Assembly (NCBI GenBank): GCA_003266075.1
Contig: MUZZ01000046.1
Coordinates: forward strand, 1-18,915
Origin: Methanosphaera sp. rholeuAM74
Lineage (GTDB): Archaea; Methanobacteriota; Methanobacteria; Methanobacteriales; Methanobacteriaceae
Length of the DNA: 18,915 nt
Direction of reading: 5' to 3'
Shown here: in pieces, positions 6,932-14,694 of the stretch
How the letters are laid out: each line of letters opens with the position of its first letter
Numbering within the stretch: the stretch's first letter is position 1
The notes under the pieces: generated by a model
Databases searched by the model: none
The model's input: the letters and a program-made list of their open reading frames with translations, nothing else
Told to the model about the DNA's origin: nothing
Translations under genes and position numbers: made by a program

Positions 6932-7900
6932 ATGCAGTCAGTTAGATTATCTAGGGAACAAATTAAGTATTTTAAGGATATTACCAGTCATTTAGCTCAT
7001 GAGTCTCCTCATGCCTATGAGAGTGTCCGTATTAAGGATGGTGACTATCTTTTCATATTGTATGATACGGCTATGCTTGTCTATAAGAACAATGCTAGTT
7101 GTAAGTCATATGTTGACAGGGTTTTGAGTTATAAGCCTAATAAGAAGAAAAAGAATAGGCGTCGTGGTAAGTACTATGGTCATGATGGCTACTATAACAA
7201 CAATAACAGACGAAAAAATCGTGGAAGTAAGAAGTCCAAGAATAATAAAAGTAGCACCAGTAATCATGACTTTTTTGTCTCCAAGTATGAATATACTATT
7301 GGCTCTGATGAAACTGGTAAGGGTGAGTGGTATGGTCCACTAATTATAACAGCCACATGTACATCAAAGGATGAAAATAAGAAACTTCAACAGATTGGTG
7401 TCACAGACAGCAAAAAACTAACAAAAAATGACATAGAAAAACTATATCAGAAAATAAAAAAGATGCAGATAAGACACCAAACACTAATACTAAGACCATT
7501 CACCTACAACAAGCTATATGACAAGTTCAAGAATGAAAATAAGAACTTGAACCACTTACTAGCATACCTACACTCGAAGGCAATAAAAATGCTACTGGAA
7601 GATGTTCCATCACATGATGTGGTAGTGATAATAGACAAATTCGACTACAAAAAGATGAACCAATACCTGCAACTAGACAACACTAAGATAATACAAGAAT
7701 CCAACGGAGAAAGGTACACGCCAGTAGCAACAAGCAGCATAATAGCAAAACACCACTATGAAAAAACCCTGAAAGAATTAGAAGAAAAATACGGCGTAGA
7801 CCTGAACAAGAAAAATGGGCCATGGAACATAGACCCCGAACTACTCGACAAGGTAGCAAAAACACACTTCAAAAACATAAACCCATATCACAAAAAATAA
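6932..7900 (+). CDS. RNase HIII-type ribonuclease H
   Basis: Cleaves RNA in RNA-DNA hybrids. 322 residues. An N-terminal ~65-residue TBP-like substrate-binding region ('VRLSREQIKYFKDI', 'IKDGDYLFILYDTAMLVYKN') matches the layout of RNase HIII (rnhC type) rather than RNase HII. A basic Asn/Lys/Arg-rich linker (~70-112) follows, then the catalytic domain: 'GSDETGKGEWYGP' (124-136, Asp126 and Glu127), 'VTDSKKLT' (157-164), Asp235 ('VVVIIDKFDY') and 'VATSSIIAK' (265-273). The fourth metal ligand is probably Asp301. HIII enzymes are mainly known from bacteria; I cannot tell whether this copy was transferred. The start is ATG with a modest aggttgtag upstream. The gene separates argJB from argC. Codon usage switches near 7370-7420 from GGT/AGT/CGT to ACA/ATA/CTA types. 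Confidence 0.82.
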   Translation: MQSVRLSREQIKYFKDITSHLAHESPHAYESVRIKDGDYLFILYDTAMLVYKNNASCKSYVDRVLSYKPNKKKKNRRRGKYYGHDGYYNNNNRRKNRGSKKSKNNKSSTSNHDFFVSKYEYTIGSDETGKGEWYGPLIITATCTSKDENKKLQQIGVTDSKKLTKNDIEKLYQKIKKMQIRHQTLILRPFTYNKLYDKFKNENKNLNHLLAYLHSKAIKMLLEDVPSHDVVVIIDKFDYKKMNQYLQLDNTKIIQESNGERYTPVATSSIIAKHHYEKTLKELEEKYGVDLNKKNGPWNIDPELLDKVAKTHFKNINPYHKK

Positions 7901-7960
7901 TTAAAAGAAAAACAAAACATATAAACATTAACGATGAACAATAAATGAGGCAAAAAAAAT

Positions 7961-8989
7961 ATGAGTAAAATAGATGTAGCAATAATAGGTGCAAGTGGAT
8001 ATACTGGTGGAGAACTAATTAGGTTACTCTACAAGCATCCAAAAGCAGATGTGACCACGATTACAAGTAGAAAACAGGAAGGACAACACGTATCATCACT
8101 ACACCCACACCTAGAGGATGTGGACTTAACATTCACAAACCCAGAAAACAAGGACATAGACGCAGATCTAGTATTTCTAGCAGTACCACATGGTGCATCA
8201 ATGAAGATAGCACCAGACTTCATAGAAAACGACAAGAAAGTAATAGACCTTAGTGGTGACTTCAGATTCCAGAGCATAGAAACCTATGAGAAATGGTATG
8301 GAATAAAACATGAACACCCGGAACTAGAAGCAGTATTCGGATTACCAGAAATAAACAGAGAACAAATAAAAGAAGCACAACTAATAGCAAACCCTGGATG
8401 CTTCCCGACAGGAGCAATACTCTCAAGCCTACCACTAGTAGAAAACCAGTTAGTCGACAGAATAATCCTAGACAGCAAAAGTGGTGTAAGTGGAGCTGGA
8501 GTAAAGGCAAACCCAACTACACACTACCCAACATGCTCTGATAACATTAAGCCATATGCTATTACAAGCCACAGACACACACCAGAGATAAGAGAACAAC
8601 TACACAACTTCGGAACACATGACACGAAGATATCATTCACACCACACCTTGTACCAGTTATAAGAGGAATAATAACGACAAACCATAGCTACCTGATAAA
8701 GGATGGCGTGACAGCTGATGACGTATACAGTCTCTACAAGGACTACTACAATGATGAGCCATTCGTAAAGGTATTGCATGATAATAACGTACCATTACTG
8801 GCAAGTGTACGTGGAACTAACTACTGTGAAATTGGTGGAATAAGCTTAGACGACGAAGACCAACTAGTGGTAATATCAGCCATAGACAACCTCACCAAGG
8901 GGGCATCAGGACAGGCGATACAGAACATGAATATAATGATGGGCTATGACGAGACAAGTGGATTAGACCATCTAGGTTTATATCCATAA
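7961..8989 (+). CDS. argC: N-acetyl-gamma-glutamyl-phosphate reductase
   Basis: NADPH-dependent reduction of N-acetylglutamyl phosphate to the semialdehyde, the step after argB. The 342 residues match the family. The N-terminal dinucleotide fold is 'VAIIGASGYTGGELIRLL' (6-23) with 'LVFLAVPHGAS' (70-80). The active-site Cys147 lies in 'NPGCFPTGA' (144-152), followed by 'SGVSGAG' (174-180) and the catalytic His region 'HRHTPEI' (204-210). The C-terminal 'DNLTKGASGQAIQNMN' is typical. A gagg 15 bases before the ATG is a weak ribosome site. The start follows the RNase H stop by 60 bases, and the flavodoxin gene begins 22 bases after this stop, so argC may be co-transcribed with it. Confidence 0.95.
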   Translation: MSKIDVAIIGASGYTGGELIRLLYKHPKADVTTITSRKQEGQHVSSLHPHLEDVDLTFTNPENKDIDADLVFLAVPHGASMKIAPDFIENDKKVIDLSGDFRFQSIETYEKWYGIKHEHPELEAVFGLPEINREQIKEAQLIANPGCFPTGAILSSLPLVENQLVDRIILDSKSGVSGAGVKANPTTHYPTCSDNIKPYAITSHRHTPEIREQLHNFGTHDTKISFTPHLVPVIRGIITTNHSYLIKDGVTADDVYSLYKDYYNDEPFVKVLHDNNVPLLASVRGTNYCEIGGISLDDEDQLVVISAIDNLTKGASGQAIQNMNIMMGYDETSGLDHLGLYP

Positions 8990-9011
8990 AAACAATTAGT
9001 GAAGGTGATAT

Positions 9012-9479
9012 ATGATGGATTTAGTAGTATACTATTCAAGAACAGAAAACACTAAAAAGGTAGCTGAATGCATAAAAGACGAATTAGAAGCAGACATTCT
9101 CGAAGTAAAGGATAAGAAGAACAGGTCTGGTCCAATACAATTTCTAATAGGTGGATTCGATGCACTACGTGGCAATGATACAACTATCAGCTACGATGCA
9201 GTGGATTTAAAACAATACGATACTGTATACATTGGAACACCTGTATGGGCTTCAAGACCCGCACCTGCAATAGTGAAGTTCATAAATGAAAATGACTTTG
9301 CTGGAGTAAATTGTGTTACATTTGCTACCATGGGTGGTAGTGGTGGTGAGGCAACCACTAATGTGATGAACTATGCGATTATCAGTCAGGGTGGTAGTGT
9401 CGATAGGTCATTCTCAATAGCCATCAAAAATGATTCTGACATAGAAGCATTGACAAAAGAGGCATTGGAAAATCAATAA
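9012..9479 (+). CDS. Flavodoxin-family protein 1
   Basis: 155 residues with a flavodoxin-like fold, probably binding FMN and carrying electrons in the cytosol. The N-terminal strand and phosphate loop are 'LVVYYSRTENTKKVAE', where the common S-x-T-G-N-T loop has Glu in place of Gly. The flavin-stacking loop 'YIGTPVWASRPAPA' has Trp, and a third loop 'ATMGGSGG' lies near residue 110. The Shine-Dalgarno aaggtgat (9002-9009) serves either ATG 9012 or ATG 9015; the latter has the more usual spacing. A C-rich/oligo-T end follows. Confidence 0.85.
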   Translation: MMDLVVYYSRTENTKKVAECIKDELEADILEVKDKKNRSGPIQFLIGGFDALRGNDTTISYDAVDLKQYDTVYIGTPVWASRPAPAIVKFINENDFAGVNCVTFATMGGSGGEATTNVMNYAIISQGGSVDRSFSIAIKNDSDIEALTKEALENQ

Positions 9480-9482
9480 TAC

Positions 9483-9508
9483 TTCCCCTCCTTTAAACTA
9501 TTTTTTAA
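9483..9508 (+). terminator. C-rich/oligo-T terminator after flavodoxin 1
   Basis: Bases cccctcctttaaactattttttaaaag lie directly after the stop. The short arms ctttaaa and ttttaaaag can pair weakly, with six T. Termination is plausible. Confidence 0.4.
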
Positions 9509-9613
9509 AAGTTCTGTAAATCATTAAACAGTTATTATGCTAATTCTATCAACTCACAACGCACCAAACACTAATAATAACACCACATTAACCTATCTAG
9601 AATAATATACCAT

Positions 9614-9702
9614 CTATATAAGAATTTAAACTACCTACAAACTAAAAAGCATTATGACAACTAATAAATACCATAATAGGCAAAGCTAATAAATGCAATA
9701 AA
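9614..9702 (+). promoter_or_regulatory. Promoter of flavodoxins 2-3 with paired direct repeats in the leader
   Basis: A TATA box (ctatataag, 9614-9622) predicts a start near 9645. Two 17-base imperfect direct repeats, ctaataaataccataat (9661-9677) and ctaataaatgcaataaa (9686-9702), match at 14 of 17 positions and are 25 bases apart. They lie between the predicted start site and the ATG at 9720. They could be an operator, but the composition is AT-rich. Confidence 0.35.
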
Positions 9703-9719
9703 AAAATGATGAGGATACT

Positions 9720-10202
9720 ATGAGAAACTTAATAATATATTACTCCTATTCAGGCAAAACTTGTCTAGTGGTAAATACCATGAAAAAGGAGCTGAATTCA
9801 CATGTAATGGATATAGCAGACTTCAACATCCATAAAACACTTCTTGAGTACATGTTCCCAACGGTAATAGACTCAGCAATAACAAACCACTACGTCATAC
9901 ACACAGACTACTACGATACAATATTCATAGGAACACCAGTATGGTTCGGATCAATAACACCTGCAATACATAAAGTGATAAAAGACCTAGACCTAAAAGG
10001 CAAAAACGTGATACTATTTAACACGATGAAAATAGCAGGAGCAGACCACGCAATAAAACGAGCAAAAAAGGTCGTAGAAAAACAGGGAGCAAACGTCATA
10101 GCAGCATTCACCATAAACACCAACACAAATAAAAATAACATAATCCAATCAACAATCAACACAATAAACGAATTAAAACAAAAAAACATCATAACATCAT
10201 AA
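9720..10202 (+). CDS. Flavodoxin-family protein 2
   Basis: 160 residues. The flavodoxin fold is evident from 'LIIYYSYSGKTCLVVNTM' (phosphate loop S-x-S-G-K-T) and 'TIFIGTPVWFGSITPAI' (flavin-stacking loop with Trp). 'VILFNTMKIAGADHAI' forms the third loop region. A likely FMN electron carrier or menaquinone/protoporphyrin-type flavodoxin; the partner is unknown. It has its own promoter and a gatgagga ribosome site. It is less similar to its two neighbours than they are to each other. The next gene starts 15 bases after the stop. Confidence 0.82.
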   Translation: MRNLIIYYSYSGKTCLVVNTMKKELNSHVMDIADFNIHKTLLEYMFPTVIDSAITNHYVIHTDYYDTIFIGTPVWFGSITPAIHKVIKDLDLKGKNVILFNTMKIAGADHAIKRAKKVVEKQGANVIAAFTINTNTNKNNIIQSTINTINELKQKNIITS

Positions 10203-10217
10203 AAGGAGGAAATACTC

Positions 10218-10706
10218 ATGCCCCAAATAGTAATATACTCATCAAACAAGAAGCTAAAATACATATCAACCCTAATAGCCCAGAGAATAGAAGCAGAAAT
10301 AGTCGAAATAAAAGACACCAAAAAAAGAAGTGGATTCTTTAACAACATAAAAAACAATTACAACGCATTAAGACTAAAATCTACAGAAATAGAACCACAA
10401 AGCATAGACTTCAAAGAATACGACCTAGTCATGCTTGCAAGCCCATCCACACTAGGAAACCCATCACCAGCCATACTAACACTAATAGAAAACAGTGACT
10501 TTGAAGGCTCTAAAGTGATAATATACACTACAACCGAGTCCACCAACGCTAAAGGTGTACTCAAAGAACTAAAAAAGAGAATAGAACAAAAGGGTGGAGA
10601 AATAATAAACACATTCATCATGTACGTCAATAATAAGACAGATGAAGAGCTTAAAATAACCACATTACAAGTACTTTCACAGCTTGATATAGATTTATAC
10701 ATCTAG
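10218..10706 (+). CDS. Degenerate flavodoxin-fold protein 3
   Basis: 162 residues, clearly paralogous to flavodoxin 1. Both have EA-I-E-KD-KRSG near residue 30, then ALR, YD, P-PAI, DF-G. The FMN-binding elements are lost: the phosphate loop reads 'YSSNKKLKYIS' without S/T-G-x-T, and the stacking loop reads 'ASPSTLGNPSPAI' without Trp. It may no longer bind FMN and could serve as a partner or regulator of the neighbouring flavodoxin. The frame is intact and the Shine-Dalgarno aaaggagga is strong, so it is a gene rather than a pseudogene. Its 3' end overlaps that of the convergent Mur ligase gene by 12 bases. Confidence 0.75.
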   Translation: MPQIVIYSSNKKLKYISTLIAQRIEAEIVEIKDTKKRSGFFNNIKNNYNALRLKSTEIEPQSIDFKEYDLVMLASPSTLGNPSPAILTLIENSDFEGSKVIIYTTTESTNAKGVLKELKKRIEQKGGEIINTFIMYVNNKTDEELKITTLQVLSQLDIDLYI

Positions 10707-12128
10707 GCTTTTAAGCCTACTTTTAACTGACTCCCAGATGTCAATCTCCTCACCACAGCCAGTAATAATGATATACTTATAATCTGAGTTTTCCACTAAA
10801 TCAACTATTTTATCAATTCGCTTATCGAAATCAAACTCCACAGGATAGAAGTTGGAGTTAAACTCATCCTCAACCTCCATGTAGTACTCCTGTGCCTTAA
10901 CTACTGACACACGACCAGGCATGACAATTAAATGTGCAGGCTCTACCTTTTTAATAGTTGACAAGTGGTCTTCAAATATCTCCTCCTCATTATCATCGGG
11001 AGTGGTGTAGATAAACTCCAGTTCATCACTATTTGCGTGCATCATCATAAGTAGGGTGTTAACTTGGAGTGCATCACCATTATCCCCCTGACCAATTCCC
11101 ACGAGTTTATCACCAACATTTACCAATTCAAACCTTCCTGGAGGCAGTATTCCGAAGTCAAGGTTATCGTAGTATTCTTGTATGTTTTCTAAGTACCCAC
11201 TAGTATTGGGTGTGAATGCAGTGTATGTGGCTATTGCACATAAAATGTTGTACAGGTTATGGATTCCTAGTATCGGCACGTGTATGGTAACATCGAATGA
11301 TAACTTATCCTTCAAGTAATAGTTGTATGGGTTTCCACTAATATTAACAGTCCATTTATCGTCTTCCTGTTCGAAGCTTGTTAGCTTAACATCACATTCT
11401 GGTCGTTTGAATCCACATTCACACTCATAAATTCCCCTCTGATTCATATAATGCTGGGTGTAATTCAATATTTTACCACAAGATGGACATTTAACCTCTT
11501 GTTTATCGAATTCATCATGTAGGGATTCTAGTTCAAAGCCATAGAACACGGTTTTATTAGTGTCTGCCTTGTTGTATGCGATAAAAGTAGTGTTTGGGTC
11601 ATCAGCATTACTTACTATGATGCCATCATTCAGTGATGATGACAACAAAGTTTTTGCATGGATATAATCCTCGAAGGGATTCTTTTTACCAGCAACTTGT
11701 GTGTGTTCACGTGAAATATTAGTATAAATCACCCCTATGGGATTAACCATTTGCGAAATATACTCTGGTGTTCCATGGGCTACATCACGAATACCATACT
11801 CGAAGACACCCATATCAGCACTAGTAGAAAGTAATGCAGTTGTAAGAGCAAATTGGGTATTGTTTCCAACACTAGCAGATAGTTTGGTATCCCTAGACAA
11901 TAAATCAATTACCATGGTCGTAGTAGTTGTCTTACCATTAGTACCTGTAATTAGAATAGAACCATCCGATATCTGTTTTTCAACCAAATCACCCAGGGCA
12001 TCATAACCAGCTATCTTCAAGTATAACAATCCTGGAAAGGACTTACCCCCAGTCGGTAATACCTTCATAACCTCATATGATGCTTTACCGGTTAATTTAG
12101 CTAACATAAATTTCATATTATTGACCAT
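10695..12128 (-). CDS. MurT-like Mur ligase family protein with zinc-ribbon insert
   Basis: 477 residues. ATP-dependent ligase of the Mur family: P-loop 'ITGTNGKTTTTT' (60-71), 'NISREH' (137-142), carbamylated-lysine region 'HAKTLL' (Lys159) and 'NADDP' (174-178). A four-Cys zinc ribbon is inserted after about residue 210: C214-x2-C217 ('CPSCGK') and C236-x-C238 ('YECECGF'), with C245 nearby. The C-terminal region contains 'PPGRFE' and 'GQGDNGDALQVNTLL'. This matches MurT, which with GatD amidates lipid II in Firmicutes; no gatD is seen here. In Methanobacteriales, Mur-type ligases build pseudomurein peptides, the most likely role. Upstream are a gggag site and a TATA element (about 12150-12165). 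The first Met is chosen; a second lies at codon 5. Confidence 0.85.
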   Translation of the reverse strand: MVNNMKFMLAKLTGKASYEVMKVLPTGGKSFPGLLYLKIAGYDALGDLVEKQISDGSILITGTNGKTTTTTMVIDLLSRDTKLSASVGNNTQFALTTALLSTSADMGVFEYGIRDVAHGTPEYISQMVNPIGVIYTNISREHTQVAGKKNPFEDYIHAKTLLSSSLNDGIIVSNADDPNTTFIAYNKADTNKTVFYGFELESLHDEFDKQEVKCPSCGKILNYTQHYMNQRGIYECECGFKRPECDVKLTSFEQEDDKWTVNISGNPYNYYLKDKLSFDVTIHVPILGIHNLYNILCAIATYTAFTPNTSGYLENIQEYYDNLDFGILPPGRFELVNVGDKLVGIGQGDNGDALQVNTLLMMMHANSDELEFIYTTPDDNEEEIFEDHLSTIKKVEPAHLIVMPGRVSVVKAQEYYMEVEDEFNSNFYPVEFDFDKRIDKIVDLVENSDYKYIIITGCGEEIDIWESVKSRLKSLDV

Positions 12129-12205
12129 ATTAGTGTACTCCCTAGTTATAATATATTATTCTTTGAATAATTCATTATTAAGCATTATATTATCTATATT
12201 AAGAG

Positions 12206-12235
12206 TTATATAAGTATTTGTTTATTTTCTTATTT
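12206..12235 (+). promoter_or_regulatory. Candidate distal promoter of secFD
   Basis: The TATA-like ttatataag at 12206-12214 predicts transcription from about 12235, which would give secF a leader of roughly 190 bases. A second TATA-like run at 12328-12345 (gataaatatattattata) would give a shorter one. Which is used cannot be decided from sequence. Confidence 0.3.
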
Positions 12236-12246
12236 TGGAAAATACT

Positions 12247-12357
12247 ATGGTAATGGATATGGGATTAATTGGGAATGATGATATATTTCTGACTACTCCA
12301 AATCAACAAACATTTTATAGTTTACTAGATAAATATATTATTATAAGAAATTATTAA
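12247..12357 (+). CDS. Possible 36-codon small ORF in the secFD leader
   Basis: An ATG at 12247 opens a 36-residue frame (begins MVMDMGLIGND, ends YIIIRNY) ending with TAA at 12355-12357. It lies 12 bases after the start site predicted from the distal TATA box. There is no convincing Shine-Dalgarno and no recognisable domain. It may be chance, or a leader peptide upstream of the protein-export genes. Confidence 0.2.
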   Translation: MVMDMGLIGNDDIFLTTPNQQTFYSLLDKYIIIRNY

Positions 12358-12427
12358 TATAGAATAATATCCTTATATTTACTTATGGAGGCAGAAAAAT
12401 TAGAATTATAAGTGGTAGTGATATTAG

Positions 12428-13279
12428 ATGGTAGACATCATTAAATATATCACACGAAAATCACATAAGCCTCTGATAGTAGTTCCAATTATTCTAATGA
12501 TTATAGCCCTAGCCTACTTATCCGTATTCGGATTAAACGAGGGAATAGAACTAAAGGGTGGAACATTAGTCACAGTGGAACTTAAACATCCAATGACAGA
12601 AACAGAAATATCTAGTACTGTCGCACAAAAACTTGGAGTAAGCGATGTGCAAACATCCCTCTCAGAAAACACGGCTACAATCACCATCTCAGGTGACGTG
12701 GACGTCAATGAATTCGAACAGAAGCTGGGTGATGACTTCAAGGTTTTAAGCTTCAAAAGTGTTGGAGCACTACTGAGTGATGCTGCAATGACACAGATTG
12801 TATATGCATTACTATTTGCATTCGTATTCATGTCCGTTACAGTATTCTTCGTATTCAGAGACCCTGTTCCATCACTAGCTATAATATTATCATGTCTATG
12901 TAACATTTCCATCGCTATCGGTGGAATGTCCATATTCGGAATACCAATATCCATTGCAAGTGTCGGTGCATTACTAATGCTTATTGGGTATGGTGTGGAC
13001 ACTGATATATTACTAACTACCCGTCTGCTAAAACGTCAAATGGGTAGTATTGAAGACCGTGCAGAGGATGCATGTAAAACCGGTATAACACTAAGTATAG
13101 CAGCTCTAGCATCCATGGTGGTATTATTCATTGTTGTAAAACTCTTCATACCATCAGCACAAGTATTAGATGACATATCTGCTGTATTGATTATAGGTTT
13201 ACTATCAGATTTATTATCAACATGGCTTATGAACCTTGGAATATTAAAATGGCATCTAGAACGAGGTGGTCACAATTAA
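12428..13279 (+). CDS. secF: Protein-export membrane protein SecF
   Basis: Partner of SecD in the accessory export complex that assists SecYE-dependent translocation using the proton gradient. 283 residues with six TM helices at about 15-35, 122-143, 147-167, 173-195, 219-239 and 248-271. The first external domain begins 'GLNEGIELKGGTL' (35-47), the SecD/SecF signature. The fourth helix holds 'GYGVDTDILLTTR' (187-199), the conserved motif implicated in proton transfer. A gtggtagtgat site precedes the ATG. secF comes before secD, the usual archaeal order, and the two overlap by 14 bases. Confidence 0.95.
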   Translation: MVDIIKYITRKSHKPLIVVPIILMIIALAYLSVFGLNEGIELKGGTLVTVELKHPMTETEISSTVAQKLGVSDVQTSLSENTATITISGDVDVNEFEQKLGDDFKVLSFKSVGALLSDAAMTQIVYALLFAFVFMSVTVFFVFRDPVPSLAIILSCLCNISIAIGGMSIFGIPISIASVGALLMLIGYGVDTDILLTTRLLKRQMGSIEDRAEDACKTGITLSIAALASMVVLFIVVKLFIPSAQVLDDISAVLIIGLLSDLLSTWLMNLGILKWHLERGGHN

Positions 13280-14591
13280 TTATGAAACAATAGCTTTCCT
13301 AAAAAGACCACGAACTCTGATACTTATCGTTCTACTAATAATTAGTCTTACATCAATAGCAATCTTCGGTCTACAGGAAGGTCTAGACCTGCAGGGTGGT
13401 TCAATGATAAACCTTCACCTTGAAGAGCCAGTAGACCAGGACACCATGAATACCGTAACAGCAGTACTCGATAAGAGGCTCAACGCATTCGGTATATCAG
13501 ACGTCAAAGTCAGACAAAGTGGTTCACAAGACGTTATCGTAGAAATAGCTGGTGTTGAGCCAGAAAAGGTACAGAACGTTATAAGTACACCAGGTAAGTT
13601 TGAAGCAAAAATCAATGGACAAACTGCAATTACTGGTGCAGACATCAGCAGTGTTTCAGCAGCAGAAGTAACAGGAAACAGATGGCAAGTTCCATTCAGT
13701 GTAACCACACAAGGTGCAGAGAAGTTCGCAAAAGTAGCTGAAGGACAGGCTGGTGCAAAGGTAGAAATGTACCTAGATGACAAGCTCATATCCGACCCAC
13801 AACTCGATGCAGGACTTGCCAACGGTAAAGCCTCCACGGATATATCAGTATCAGGTGGAGAAGAATCCAAGCAGGCAGCAAACGATAAGGCTACAGAAAT
13901 TCACACAGTTCTAGAATCAGGTGCACTTCCAGTTAAACTATCAGTCAGTGGAGTAAACAGTGTATCAGCAGAACTAGGTTCACAGTTTGAACAGGGATGT
14001 ATAATAGCAGGATTACTTTCACTACTAGCAATAGTAGCGGTAATTACGGTGAAATATAAGTCACCATCACTAATTATACCAATATTCGTAACAAGCGTAT
14101 CAGAGTTAATCCTCATACTAGGTTTCGCATCAATAGTTCACTGGAACTTAGACCTATCTGCTATCGCAGGTATTATCGCAGCTATAGGTACTGGAGTAGA
14201 CGACCAAATTGTGATGACCGATGAAGTACTAGCAAGACGTGACAGAAGTGACCGTAAAAACATTGTGAAAACAAGAATCAAGGGAGCTTTCTTCATCATA
14301 TATGCATCAGCTGGAACACTCATAGCAGCTATGCTTCCACTAGCATACATAGGATTTGCCAGAGGTTCAACTGGTATCGGTATGCTAACAGGTTTAGCAG
14401 TAACAACAGTTGTAGGGGTTCTAGTGGGTATATTCATCACAAGACCAGTCTTTGCAGATTACATGGAAACATTCCTAATAAAATCCCCAAAAAATATGGT
14501 TAAAAGGATTTCAAAGGATGCTACTCCTAAAAAGACTAAGAAGAAAGGTCGTAAAACCATTGCTAAGGAATTAGAACAACAGAAAAAATAA
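13266..14591 (+). CDS. secD: Protein-export membrane protein SecD
   Basis: Works with SecF; its large external P1-type domain is thought to handle emerging substrate. About 441 residues. TM1 is at ~18-36, followed by 'GLDLQGGSMINL' (39-50). A ~200-residue external domain contains 'DKRLNAFGISDVKVRQ', 'GAEKFAKVAEG' and 'LESGALPVKL'. Five more TM helices follow, with 'GTGVDDQIVMTDE' (~308-320) as the conserved motif. The tail is Lys-rich. The start is uncertain. GTG 13266 overlaps secF by 14 bases but lies inside the ribosome-site-like gaggtggtc (13263-13271). In-frame ATT 13275 would be correctly spaced from that site but is a very rare start. Translation is likely coupled to secF. Confidence 0.93.
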   Translation: MVTINYETIAFLKRPRTLILIVLLIISLTSIAIFGLQEGLDLQGGSMINLHLEEPVDQDTMNTVTAVLDKRLNAFGISDVKVRQSGSQDVIVEIAGVEPEKVQNVISTPGKFEAKINGQTAITGADISSVSAAEVTGNRWQVPFSVTTQGAEKFAKVAEGQAGAKVEMYLDDKLISDPQLDAGLANGKASTDISVSGGEESKQAANDKATEIHTVLESGALPVKLSVSGVNSVSAELGSQFEQGCIIAGLLSLLAIVAVITVKYKSPSLIIPIFVTSVSELILILGFASIVHWNLDLSAIAGIIAAIGTGVDDQIVMTDEVLARRDRSDRKNIVKTRIKGAFFIIYASAGTLIAAMLPLAYIGFARGSTGIGMLTGLAVTTVVGVLVGIFITRPVFADYMETFLIKSPKNMVKRISKDATPKKTKKKGRKTIAKELEQQKK

Positions 14592-14597
14592 ACATAA

Positions 14598-14619
14598 CCC
14601 CCTATTATTCATTTTTTTT
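14598..14619 (+). terminator. C-tract/oligo-T terminator of secFD
   Basis: Five C at 14598-14602 and eight T at 14612-14619 begin 7 bases after the secD stop, of the same build as the ends after nac and the RNase-palm operon. Confidence 0.55.
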
Positions 14620-14663
14620 ATTATTGTGTTTCTTTTGATTGATATCTGCTCATTACCCTAAAA

Positions 14664-14694
14664 GCTATATATTTTAAACTACTTATTTTTACTT
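14664..14694 (+). promoter_or_regulatory. Leaderless-type promoter of phosphopantoate ligase
   Basis: The TATA box gctatatatttta (14664-14676) is centred about 25 bases before the ATG at 14695. No Shine-Dalgarno is present between them, so transcription probably begins at or next to the start codon. Confidence 0.5.

Noticed and set aside
9661..9702. Direct repeats before flavodoxin 2 as a firm operator
   Set aside because: Fourteen of 17 matches in DNA of about 80% A+T can arise by chance. Kept only as part of the promoter note.
10203..10217. Possible pseudogene status of the third flavodoxin
   Set aside because: The frame is full length, has a strong Shine-Dalgarno and keeps conserved surface motifs, so it is better read as an altered functional gene.
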